64,000 nt of DNA from Antrihabitans stalactiti (GTDB taxonomy: Bacteria > Actinomycetota > Actinomycetes > Mycobacteriales > Mycobacteriaceae), in the NCBI RefSeq assembly GCF_012932915.1, contig NZ_VCQU01000009.1, positions 268,714 through 332,713 on the forward strand, read 5' to 3'. Position numbers and translations under genes: made by a program. Position 1 is the first letter of the stretch; the number at the start of each line of letters is the position of its first letter. The notes below the pieces were generated by a model. It was not told where the DNA came from, ran no database searches, and saw only the letters and a program-made list of their open reading frames with translations. Shown here in pieces: positions 7,740 through 15,351 of the stretch.

Positions 7740-8963
7740 TTAGGGGGTGAGGGCCTGATCCAGATCGCCGAGCAAATCCTCGACATCTTCGAGTCCCACC
7801 GAGATGCGGACCACGGAGTCGGTGATTCCGACGGCCGCTCGACCTTCCGGACCCATGGCGCGGTGCGTCGTGGTCGCGGGGTGGGTGATCAGCGACTTCG
7901 CGTCACCCAGGTTGTTCGAGATGTCGACGATGCGGAGGGCATCGAGGACCTCGAAGGCACGCTTCTTACCGAGTCCCTCGGGCGCCGCGAGCTCGAAGGT
8001 GACGACCGTGCCGCCGCCCTTCATCTGCCGCTTGGCGAGGTCGTACTGAGGATGGGATTCGAGGTACGGGTACTTCACCCATGCGACCGACGGGTGCGAC
8101 TCGAGGAACTTCGCGATTTGCAGCGCTGACCCGGTGGAGTGGTTGACGCGCAGCGGCATCGTCTCCAGACCCTTCAACAAGGTCCAGGCGTTGAACGGAC
8201 TCAGCGCCGGACCGGTATGGCGCATCAACGTCTTCACCGGACCGTCGATGTACTCCTGCGTGCCCAGAATCGCGCCGCCGAGGACCCTGCCCTGACCGTC
8301 GATGTGCTTGGTGCCCGAATAGACCACGACGTCGGCGCCGAGCTCGAAGCTGCGCTGCAGCAACGGGGTCGCGAAGACGTTGTCCAACACCACTTGGGCC
8401 CCAGCAGCGTGGGCAAGTTCCACCACGGCGGGCACGTCGACAAGCGACTGCATCGGATTGGACGGCGTTTCGAAGAACACTGCGGTGGTCGGCACCGAGA
8501 GCGCCTGCTCCCACTGGTCGAGATCTTCGCCGTCGACGAAGACGGTCTCGATTCCCCACCGCGGCAGGATCTCGTTACAGACCACGAAACACGAGCCGAA
8601 CAGGCTGCGGGCCGCGACGAGCCGGTCACCGGCCTTCAGCAGCGCACCGAGTGCGGTGAAGACTGCGGCCATGCCGCTGGCTGTCGCGAAGCATGCCTCG
8701 GCCCCGTCGATGAGCCGCATCCGCTCCTCGAACATGGCGACCGTGGGGTTGCCGTAGCGCGAGTAGACGTAGTGGTCAACGTCGCCGGTGAACGCGGCCT
8801 CAGCTGCTCCGGCACTTTCGTAGACGAATCCCGAAGTCAGGTACAGGGCTTCGGCATTCTCTTCGAAACCGGACCGCATCAGTCCGCCGCGCACACCGAT
8901 CGTCGCGGGACCGACGCCTTCGGGCAACGGCTTCTCGAACGCCCCACCCGTCGGCTTGCTCAT
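7740..8963 (-). CDS. metZ: O-succinylhomoserine sulfhydrylase
   Basis: 407 residues from ATG 8963. Cys/Met-metabolism PLP enzyme: Schiff-base lysine K219 in VVYSGTKHIDGQGR, pyridine-nitrogen aspartate D194 in VVLDNVFATP, and SRYGNPT (68-74) for phosphate binding. The family makes homocysteine directly from O-succinylhomoserine and sulfide in the cytosol. Its ATG overlaps the stop of the rhodanese gene (ATGA, 8963-8960), so the two are translationally coupled, and a SAM-IV-like riboswitch heads the transcript. Rhodanese-metZ order matches what I recall for Rv0390-Rv0391. Distinguishing it from MetB or MetC-type paralogues relies on this context and overall similarity. Confidence 0.92.
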   Translation of the reverse strand: MSKPTGGAFEKPLPEGVGPATIGVRGGLMRSGFEENAEALYLTSGFVYESAGAAEAAFTGDVDHYVYSRYGNPTVAMFEERMRLIDGAEACFATASGMAAVFTALGALLKAGDRLVAARSLFGSCFVVCNEILPRWGIETVFVDGEDLDQWEQALSVPTTAVFFETPSNPMQSLVDVPAVVELAHAAGAQVVLDNVFATPLLQRSFELGADVVVYSGTKHIDGQGRVLGGAILGTQEYIDGPVKTLMRHTGPALSPFNAWTLLKGLETMPLRVNHSTGSALQIAKFLESHPSVAWVKYPYLESHPQYDLAKRQMKGGGTVVTFELAAPEGLGKKRAFEVLDALRIVDISNNLGDAKSLITHPATTTHRAMGPEGRAAVGITDSVVRISVGLEDVEDLLGDLDQALTP

Positions 8964-9367
8964 GACTGCTTCCAGGGCAGGCCGAGGACCTTCCAGCCGT
9001 TGACGTTGCGTTGGCCTGCGGGTCCGACCGCGCCTTCGAAGCCTTCGAGAACGTTGTACGACGGACCGATTCCTGCATTGGTCGCTGCGATGGCCGTATG
9101 CACGGACCGGTTTCCGGAACGGCAGAGGAAGACGACCGGTCCGTCGGTGACGCCGGCGGCCTTCAAGTCTTCGACGAAATTCGCGTTCCGACTGCCCGTA
9201 TTGTCGACCCATTCGATGAAGATCGGGGTCTTGCCGATTTCGGTGGTGTCGGGGATGCCGATCTTGCGCCACTCGCCGTCGGTCCGTACGTCGACCAACA
9301 CCGCGGCCGGATCGTCCCGAAGCAGGTCCCATGCCTGCTGGGGAGTCAGATCACCTGCATAGCTCAC
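8960..9367 (-). CDS. Rhodanese-like sulfurtransferase
   Basis: 135 residues from GTG 9367. This start is chosen because GAAGGG lies about 8 nt upstream and the product begins VSYAGDLTPQQAW like homologues; a 16-residue extension to 9415 would run into the riboswitch. Single rhodanese domain with active-site loop CRSGNR, the cysteine carrying the persulfide, preceded by VLVDVRTDGEW. It likely moves sulfane sulfur in the cytosol. Placement between a SAM riboswitch and metZ, with a 4-bp ATGA overlap to metZ, suggests a role in delivering or detoxifying reduced sulfur for homocysteine synthesis; that role is inference. Confidence 0.9.
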   Translation of the reverse strand: MSYAGDLTPQQAWDLLRDDPAAVLVDVRTDGEWRKIGIPDTTEIGKTPIFIEWVDNTGSRNANFVEDLKAAGVTDGPVVFLCRSGNRSVHTAIAATNAGIGPSYNVLEGFEGAVGPAGQRNVNGWKVLGLPWKQS

Positions 9368-9409
9368 TTGAATGCCCTTCCGAATCCACACTTGCCGTGT
9401 CCGGTATTG

Positions 9410-9500
9410 GAGCACGGCCAGGTCGTCACCCGGAGCACCCCACCGTGGCGGAGGGTTGCCGACCAGCGAGCCGGGGCTTGTTGCTGGTACTCATGACCTG
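9410..9500 (-). ncRNA. SAM-IV-like riboswitch controlling rhodanese-metZ
   Basis: Read on the minus strand, the segment from GGTCATGAGTACCAGC (9498-9483) through AAGCCCCGGCTCGCTGG, CGGCAACCCTCC and GGTGGGGTGCTCCGGGTG to ACGACCTGG (about 9416) matches, block by block and in order, the conserved core of the actinobacterial SAM-IV riboswitch as I remember it. The 5' GGTC pairs with the 3' GACC to close the core. It lies 43 nt upstream of the rhodanese GTG. SAM-IV aptamers bind S-adenosylmethionine and repress methionine/sulfur genes in actinomycetes. No clear intrinsic terminator follows, so control may be translational or Rho-dependent. Confidence 0.88.
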
Positions 9501-9541
9501 ACACGAGGATCGCTGCTCAGCGGCGCGATTGTCAACTTCGA

Positions 9542-9585
9542 CCGTGCGTGATTTTCACCCCTATGACGGTGAGACGCGCGCACGG
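9542..9585 (+). repeat. 44-nt palindromic element, copy C
   Basis: Same family as 7637-7680 and 7695-7738: CCGTGCGTG on the left, TTTTCACCC inner arm, then the shared GGTGAGACGCGCGCACGG. It begins 2 bp past the stop codon of the membrane protein at 9588 and separates it from the riboswitch-metZ transcript, so a terminator role on the minus strand is likely. Confidence 0.75.
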
Positions 9586-9587
9586 GG

Positions 9588-9992
9588 TTAGTTGCAGACC
9601 AGCCACTTCCCGTTCCTGCGGACGAAATTCCAGGTCGCGGTCTTCTCGTCTTTGTCGTCGACCTTCGTCGTGACTTCGGCTTTCGCGCTGTTTCCGTCGA
9701 GGGCGACATCGGCGACCTTCTCGTAGCTCAGCTTGCCTTTGCGGTCGGCGAGAATCTTGCCGTCGAATTGGGCGCAGGCGGTGTCACGTTTGCGCTGCTC
9801 ATCGTCGCCGTTGCGAGCAGCGATGAACTCGGTGACCGACACCTCGATCTGTTGGCCTTCGGTGAGGTTGTCCTCGGCAGGCGAGATGATCCCAGCGATG
9901 ATGACTGCCGCGACGATCGCCAGGACGACGGCCAATGCTGCGATGATCGGGACTGCGGTACGCGGCGGCTCGGGCTTGCTCTCGTCGGTCAC
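9588..9992 (-). CDS. Membrane-anchored small protein with extracytoplasmic NTF2-like domain
   Basis: 134 residues. A short charged, Pro-rich cytoplasmic N terminus is followed by one hydrophobic helix (about 14-35, VPIIAALAVVLAIVAAVIIAGI) and a roughly 95-residue outside domain ending TWNFVRRNGKWLVCN. Two cysteines (in DTACAQF and at the C-terminal VCN) could form a disulfide. The pattern, small domain with a late Trp-Lys-x-Cys, is shared with the C terminus of the Rv0361-like protein at 46089-47063, suggesting the same DUF4878/NTF2-like fold. Function unknown. It is transcribed toward the metZ riboswitch but separated from it by palindrome C. Confidence 0.75.
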   Translation of the reverse strand: MTDESKPEPPRTAVPIIAALAVVLAIVAAVIIAGIISPAEDNLTEGQQIEVSVTEFIAARNGDDEQRKRDTACAQFDGKILADRKGKLSYEKVADVALDGNSAKAEVTTKVDDKDEKTATWNFVRRNGKWLVCN

Positions 9993-10100
9993 GTGCAGGA
10001 TCTTCCCCTGCGTGTCCGGTTTCGGGCAAACAGGTCACCCTGATCCCCCGCTGCGGGAGGGGCGCTGTGCCGAGACGATAGAATAGGCACTTCGCATATG

Positions 10101-10119
10101 TTAGGCGAGGCTAATTTGC
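10101..10119 (+). promoter_or_regulatory. IdeR/DtxR-like iron box upstream of fprA
   Basis: TTAGGCGAGGCTAATTTGC matches 13 of 19 positions of the IdeR consensus TTAGGTTAGSCTAACCTAA, including TTAGG, AGGCTAA and the following T. It lies 48 bp before the fprA ATG, within the expected promoter zone. It would make fprA iron-repressed. This is pattern matching only. Confidence 0.5.
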
Positions 10120-10167
10120 GGCCTCGCGTCACACGAATTTCGTTCGTAGAGAAGGTGCACGGTAAAG

Positions 10168-11541
10168 ATGACTGATCAGTCCCGCCCGCTCCGGGTCGCC
10201 ATCATCGGTGCAGGCCCCGCAGGCATCTATGCCGCGGATGCCCTGATGAAGTCTGAGACCGACGTCAGCATCGACCTCTTCGAGCGCATGCCTGCGCCGT
10301 TCGGCCTCATTCGGTACGGCGTCGCGCCGGACCATCCGCGCATCAAGGGCATCATCTCGGCCCTGCACAAGGTGCTCGACAAGGACCACGTGCGGCTGCT
10401 CGGCAACATCGACTACGGCAACGACATCACGCTCGACGATCTGCGCCACTTCTACGACGCGGTGATCTTCTCGACCGGCGCGAACGCGGACCGCAATCTC
10501 GAACTCCCTGGCGTCGACCTCGACGGCAGCTACGGCGCCGCCGACTTCGTGTCCTGGTACGACGGCCACCCCGACGTCCCGCGTGACTGGCCGCTCGAGG
10601 CCGAGAAGGTCGCGGTGCTCGGTGTCGGGAACGTCGCGCTCGACGTTGCTCGCGTGCTCGCCAAGACGGGCGACGAACTGCTGCCGACCGAGATCCCGGC
10701 AAATGTTTACGAGGGTCTGAAGGCGAACAAGGCGGTCGAGGTCCACGTCTTCGGTCGTCGCGGTCCCGCGCAGGCCAAGTTCACGCCGTTGGAACTTCGT
10801 GAACTCGACCACTCGCCGACCATCGAGGTCATCGTCGATCCTGAAGACATCGAATACGACGAAGCCTCCGAGGCGGCCCGCCGCAACTCGAAGATCGTCG
10901 ACATGGTGGCGAACACGCTGCAGGACTGGGCAATTCGCGACCCAGGCGACCGGCCGCACAAGTTGTACCTGCACTTCTTCGAATCGCCGACCGAGATCCT
11001 CGGTGCGGACGGCAAGGTCGTCGGTCTACGGACCGAACGCACCGAGCTCGACGGCACCGGAAACGTCCGGGGCACTGGCAAATTCAAGGACTGGGAAGTT
11101 CAGTCGGTGTACCGCGCCGTCGGGTATCTCTCGCAGAACGTCTCGAACCTGCCGTTCGACGACCAGGCAGGGACCGTGCCCAACGAAGCCGGCCGAGTCC
11201 TTGCCGACGACAGCACGGACGGAAAGTTCCTTCCCGCAACGTATGTCACGGGCTGGATCAAGCGCGGCCCGGTCGGTCTGATCGGTCACACGAAGGGCGA
11301 CGCGAACGAAACGGTCGCCTGCCTGCTCGACGATCGCGCTGGCTTCGTCGGCGCGGTGGAACCGGACGAGAACGCGATCATCGAGTTCCTCGAGAAGCGC
11401 GACGTTCCGTTCACGACGTGGCAGGGCTGGTACCGCTTGGACGCTCACGAGCGTTCGCTCGGCGAACCCGAAGGGCGCGAACGGATCAAGGTCGTCGAAC
11501 GCGAAGACATGTTGCGAGCGAGCGAACCGCACCGCGCCTGA
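10168..11541 (+). CDS. fprA: Ferredoxin/adrenodoxin-type NADP+ reductase
   Basis: 457 residues, essentially the length recalled for M. tuberculosis FprA. FAD-binding GAGPAG at 14-19, RYGVAPDHP typical of adrenodoxin reductase homologues, NADP-binding GVGNVALDVARVL in mid-protein, and the C-terminal family signature GWIKRGPVGLIGHTKGD. It passes electrons from NADPH to ferredoxins and so supports cytochrome P450s and similar oxygenases in the cytosol. AGAAGG precedes the ATG by about 12 nt. An IdeR-like box lies 48 bp upstream. No P450 or ferredoxin gene is adjacent. Confidence 0.93.
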   Translation: MTDQSRPLRVAIIGAGPAGIYAADALMKSETDVSIDLFERMPAPFGLIRYGVAPDHPRIKGIISALHKVLDKDHVRLLGNIDYGNDITLDDLRHFYDAVIFSTGANADRNLELPGVDLDGSYGAADFVSWYDGHPDVPRDWPLEAEKVAVLGVGNVALDVARVLAKTGDELLPTEIPANVYEGLKANKAVEVHVFGRRGPAQAKFTPLELRELDHSPTIEVIVDPEDIEYDEASEAARRNSKIVDMVANTLQDWAIRDPGDRPHKLYLHFFESPTEILGADGKVVGLRTERTELDGTGNVRGTGKFKDWEVQSVYRAVGYLSQNVSNLPFDDQAGTVPNEAGRVLADDSTDGKFLPATYVTGWIKRGPVGLIGHTKGDANETVACLLDDRAGFVGAVEPDENAIIEFLEKRDVPFTTWQGWYRLDAHERSLGEPEGRERIKVVEREDMLRASEPHRA

Positions 11542-11621
11542 CACGTACTCGCAACAGGTGGGTACGTGAAGTGCGCCGCATTTTTTACTCCCACCACACA
11601 AACGGTTGATCGTTCTGGGGC

Positions 11622-12422
11622 ATGCTTGTAGGCGTGTTCGACGCGCATCTCCACATCATCGATCCGCGGTTTCCGCTTGTCGAAAACAACGGCTACCTAC
11701 CTGACCCGTTCACGATCGCCGATTACCGCGAACGCACGAGCGCGTTGGGCATCGATGGCGGCGCGGTCATCACCGGGTCGTGGCAAGCGACCGACCAGAC
11801 GTATCTGGTTGCCGCACTGGCTGAGCTCGGCGAAGGCTGGGTCGGCGTCACCCAGCTTCATCCCGACGCGACCGACGACGACATTCTCGAACTCGACCGC
11901 GCCGGCGTCCGTGGGATCCGGTTCAACCTCAAACGCGGCGCCATCGACATCGCGGCCCTGACCTTGCAAGCCCTGCGTGCGCACGAACTCGTCGGCTGGC
12001 ATGCCGAGCTCTACGTCGACGGATCACTGCTGCCGTCGCTCGCACCGGTGCTGACCAAGCTCCCCGCTGTCAGCATCGATCATCTCGGCATCTCCGGTGA
12101 AGCGCTCCCATTCCTGCTCGAGTTGGTCGACCGAGGTGTTCGGGTCAAAGCAGCGGGCTTCGGTCGCGTCGACTTCGACATCCCGAATGCGTTGCGCCGC
12201 ATCCATAACGTCAGTCCCGAGGCGTTGATGTTCGGCACCGATCTCCCCGGCACGCGCGCCACACGGGCATTCGAGCCCGCCGACGTCGAGCTGATCAAAG
12301 AGACGATCGGCGACGACTACGAAGCTGTCCTCTGTACCAACGCGCGCAGCTTCTACCGGCTGCAACCCAAGCAGGCCGCGGAGCCCTCCGACACCGCAGA
12401 ATCACTGCCCGCGGTGGAGTGA
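11622..12422 (+). CDS. Amidohydrolase family metal-dependent hydrolase (PF04909-like)
   Basis: 266 residues. DAHLHIID near the N terminus supplies the HxH pair, HAEL a later metal histidine, SIDHLG another, and FGTDLPG the catalytic aspartate, matching the 2-pyrone-4,6-dicarboxylate lactonase / ACMSD-like branch of the amidohydrolases. It probably hydrolyses a lactone or decarboxylates a small acid; the substrate is unknown. A GTG at 11634 is an alternative start that trims four residues. It converges with the DUF456 gene with a 21 bp gap. Confidence 0.85.
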   Translation: MLVGVFDAHLHIIDPRFPLVENNGYLPDPFTIADYRERTSALGIDGGAVITGSWQATDQTYLVAALAELGEGWVGVTQLHPDATDDDILELDRAGVRGIRFNLKRGAIDIAALTLQALRAHELVGWHAELYVDGSLLPSLAPVLTKLPAVSIDHLGISGEALPFLLELVDRGVRVKAAGFGRVDFDIPNALRRIHNVSPEALMFGTDLPGTRATRAFEPADVELIKETIGDDYEAVLCTNARSFYRLQPKQAAEPSDTAESLPAVE

Positions 12423-12443
12423 ACGCCGACGCTCAGTAAGCCC

Positions 12444-12926
12444 TCACGTCAGGAAGGCGCCTACGAGCCAGACACCACTGGCCAAGAGTGCACCGAACAG
12501 CTCGATCAGCATCGACAGGCCGACCGCTTTGACGGCATGCCACGTCGATGGCCATGCAGTTTCGTGGCTGCCGAGGCGAGCGAGCTCGGCGAGGTAGGTG
12601 CCGAGAATGAAACCGACGAACAGTCCGACTATCGGTATCACGAAGAATCCAGCGATACCGAGCACACCACCGAGGATCAGCGACCGCGTCGGAACGCCCG
12701 CGTCCTTCATCTTCTTTCCAGGCACGGTGTATTTGATGACGCCTGAGATGATCAGGAAGACCGTGGCAATCGCGAACACGGTCCACGCGGTTGCGGACCC
12801 TTCGACAATCGCCCACACCAGGATCGCGCCGAACACCAACAACACACCGGGCAGCAGCGGCAAAACGATGCCGACCAGGCCGATCAAGATGACAAGTCCG
12901 ACGATGACCTCGCCCCAACCATTCAT
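12444..12926 (-). CDS. DUF456 family small membrane protein
   Basis: 160 residues from ATG 12926. Four hydrophobic segments (about 6-24, 25-60, 80-115 and 135-158) with a glycine-rich ILGGVLGIAGFFVIPIVGLFVGFILGTYLAEL block, the diagnostic feature of DUF456. The Gly-zipper-like helices suggest a helical bundle in the cytoplasmic membrane; function is unknown for the family. A much longer same-frame extension over the opposite-strand racemase gene is not credible. It is divergent from the racemase at 12978 with a 51 bp gap. Confidence 0.85.
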   Translation of the reverse strand: MNGWGEVIVGLVILIGLVGIVLPLLPGVLLVFGAILVWAIVEGSATAWTVFAIATVFLIISGVIKYTVPGKKMKDAGVPTRSLILGGVLGIAGFFVIPIVGLFVGFILGTYLAELARLGSHETAWPSTWHAVKAVGLSMLIELFGALLASGVWLVGAFLT

Positions 12927-12977
12927 GCGGAGAACCCTAGCTTCGAACACTATTGGCGGTTCGCTAACGTCTAGGCC

Positions 12978-14075
12978 ATGACGACTGAGAACGCCGCAAA
13001 GCAGGGGCCCCTCGCCGGTATTCGCGTGATCGAACTTGCGGGCATCGGCCCCGGACCGCACGCGGCTCTGCTCCTCGCCGACCTGGGTGCGGACGTCGTT
13101 CGCGTGCAGCGCGCAGGCGGGATTCCCGCCGCAGGCATTCCCAACGACCAGCAGCTGCGCAATCGCACGATCGTCGAGGCGAATCTGAAAGATCCCGCTG
13201 ACATCGAGAAAGTGCTCGGCCTGATCGAGCGTGCCGACGTCCTCATCGAAGGGTTCCGGCCCGGAGTGACCGAACGAATGGGCCTCGGACCAGACGACGT
13301 CGCAGCGCGCAATCCGCGCATCGTCTACGGCCGTATGACCGGGTGGGGCCAACAGGGTCCGCTCGCGCAGAGCGCAGGTCACGACATCAACTACATCTCC
13401 CTGACCGGGGTGCTCCACGCGATCGGCCGCAAGGGTGAGCGCCCGGTGCCACCGCTGAACATGGTCGGCGATTTCGGCGGCGGGTCGATGTTCCTCGTCT
13501 TCGGCATACTCGCAGCGCTGATCGAGCGCCAGACCTCGGGCAAAGGCCAGGTTGTCGATGCCGCGATGGTCGACGGCACCCTCGCGTTGTCGCACATGAT
13601 CTGGGGCTTCCGCGGTCGCGGGCTGTGGTCGGACGAGCGTGGCGTCAACATGCTCGACACCGGCTATCCGTTCTACGACACCTACGAAACTGCCGACGGC
13701 AAGCACATGGCCGTTGGCGCGCTCGAGCCCCAGTTCTATGCGGAGTTGCTGAAGGGCCTCGAACTCGACGCTGCAGACCTGCCGCATCAGCTCGATCAGT
13801 CCGGTTACCCGAAGCTGCGGGAGATTTTCACCGACAAGTTCAAATCGAAGACGCGCGATGAGTGGGCCGCCATTTTCGAAGGAACCGATGCGTGCACCAC
13901 GCCCGTCTTGACCTTCGCCGAGGCGCCCGACAACGCACACATTGCTGCGCGCGGATCGCTCATCGACATCGACGGCGTCGTTCAGCATCTGCCCGCGCCG
14001 CGGTTCTCGCGCACCCCGAACGGCATCCCGACTGCGCCGCCACGCGACGCGGCCGACCCGTTGACATTGTGGTGA
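12978..14075 (+). CDS. Alpha-methylacyl-CoA racemase (CoA-transferase family III)
   Basis: 365 residues, family length. The N terminus [34 protein letters not shown] is the CoA-binding signature of the class; SAGHDINY carries the catalytic histidine and NMVGDFGGG the catalytic aspartate, the pair used for proton transfer at C2 of 2-methylacyl-CoA in Mcr of M. tuberculosis. It probably epimerises methyl-branched acyl-CoAs in sterol side-chain or branched fatty-acid beta-oxidation. The terpene synthase gene starts 67 bp later on the same strand; a functional link is not evident. Confidence 0.92.
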   Translation: MTTENAAKQGPLAGIRVIELAGIGPGPHAALLLADLGADVVRVQRAGGIPAAGIPNDQQLRNRTIVEANLKDPADIEKVLGLIERADVLIEGFRPGVTERMGLGPDDVAARNPRIVYGRMTGWGQQGPLAQSAGHDINYISLTGVLHAIGRKGERPVPPLNMVGDFGGGSMFLVFGILAALIERQTSGKGQVVDAAMVDGTLALSHMIWGFRGRGLWSDERGVNMLDTGYPFYDTYETADGKHMAVGALEPQFYAELLKGLELDAADLPHQLDQSGYPKLREIFTDKFKSKTRDEWAAIFEGTDACTTPVLTFAEAPDNAHIAARGSLIDIDGVVQHLPAPRFSRTPNGIPTAPPRDAADPLTLW

Positions 14076-14142
14076 CCTGCGCGTTGCAGTAGCTACGATC
14101 ACAACTGTGTCGACTGAATACCGCAGCCTTTGAGGCACGCTC

Positions 14143-15264
14143 ATGAGCGATGAACCGAAGGCTTGCCCGGGAATTCCAGAAGACACCCGGGTTCACCTAC
14201 CGCCGTTGGACCAGCTGTTCACCTGCGGATTGCATCCTCAGTACTACGACATCCTGCGCAGCCACGAGGACTGGGTCTATCGGCATTTGCTGCCGGGCGA
14301 GCCGAAGTTGGCGTACAACGTTCTGCACGACAACCTCGGCGCTCTGTTCGTCTGTATGGCTTATTTCGAGCACGACGCGGACAAGGTCAAAGACATCTGC
14401 GACCTCATGACGTGGCTGTTCATCCACGACGACGACGTCGTAGACCTTCGCACGGCACCTGACAGTCCGAACAGCGTCCGTCAAGCCGCCGTCGACGACT
14501 ATCTCGGCAAGATCGAAGACGTTCTCGACGGCGGCGTAGCGACGGACACCCGCTGGGCGATGGAGAGCATTCACGACTTGATCGAGCGGTTCACTGCTCG
14601 ATCGTCGCCGAAGCTGCTGGCTCGGTTGCTCGATGCGCTCGGCTTCTACAGCACCGTCGCCACCAGTTCGGAGGTCACCGACCTGCTCGATCATCGAATC
14701 ACCGATCTTGCCGAGCACATGGAGCTTCGATCGACCGGTGGCAGCTCGGCCAGTCAGCTGTTCCACGTCGTCACCGAGTACATCCACGGCGTCGATCTGG
14801 ATCCCGAAGTCGTCGCGATGGAGTCGGTAGACCAGTACTGGCGTGCCATTATGGACTGCTGGTACCTACCCAACGACTTGCTGTCGTTCCGAACCGAATG
14901 CACGCGTGGCGATCACAACAACGCGGTCTGCGTTTTGCGGCGCTCCGAAGGGCTTTCGTTGCAGGAAGCGGTCGACCGGTTGGCCTGCTTGATCAACGAG
15001 AGGCAGGCCGATGCGGCGCGCCGATACGCCGAAATCTCAGAGTCACCACTCGCGTCGATCCCTGGTTTGCTCGCGTGTCTCGAAAACTTGCAACACGTTG
15101 CCGCCGCAAACCAACGTTGGTCGTATATGGTGCCGCGGTACCACGGCGAAGGCTTCGTCTGGAACGGCGTGCTGACGGGAGAACTGCGTCTGACTCGGAG
15201 TCATACTTACTTCCCGGACGTACCGGCAACCCGCGTTACCGAGCACGGTTTTATCTCGGGATAG
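14143..15264 (+). CDS. Class I terpene synthase (sesquiterpene-cyclase-like)
   Basis: 373 residues. Both metal-binding motifs are intact: the Asp-rich DDDVVD (96-101, giving D97-D98-x-x-D101) and the NSE triad NDLLSFRTE (N244, S248, E252). The diphosphate-sensor arginine candidate is R196, 48 residues before the NSE motif, and the C-terminal RY pair is at 332-333. It should ionise and cyclise a linear isoprenyl diphosphate, most often farnesyl diphosphate for this size, in the cytosol. GAGG lies 8 nt before the ATG. No prenyltransferase, P450 or methyltransferase gene is adjacent, so it looks like an orphan terpene gene. The product cannot be predicted. Confidence 0.9.
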   Translation: MSDEPKACPGIPEDTRVHLPPLDQLFTCGLHPQYYDILRSHEDWVYRHLLPGEPKLAYNVLHDNLGALFVCMAYFEHDADKVKDICDLMTWLFIHDDDVVDLRTAPDSPNSVRQAAVDDYLGKIEDVLDGGVATDTRWAMESIHDLIERFTARSSPKLLARLLDALGFYSTVATSSEVTDLLDHRITDLAEHMELRSTGGSSASQLFHVVTEYIHGVDLDPEVVAMESVDQYWRAIMDCWYLPNDLLSFRTECTRGDHNNAVCVLRRSEGLSLQEAVDRLACLINERQADAARRYAEISESPLASIPGLLACLENLQHVAAANQRWSYMVPRYHGEGFVWNGVLTGELRLTRSHTYFPDVPATRVTEHGFISG

Positions 15265-15351
15265 ACGGATCGCAGGAAAATCGGTCGGCCGCAACATAGC
15301 GTTAATGATCCTGAAGTTTTTAACTAGGCATCCTCTAGCAAACCCGGGAGG

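Noticed and set aside
12444..14186. 580-codon minus-strand open frame
   Set aside because: Only the last 160 codons (DUF456) look like protein; the rest is antisense to the racemase.
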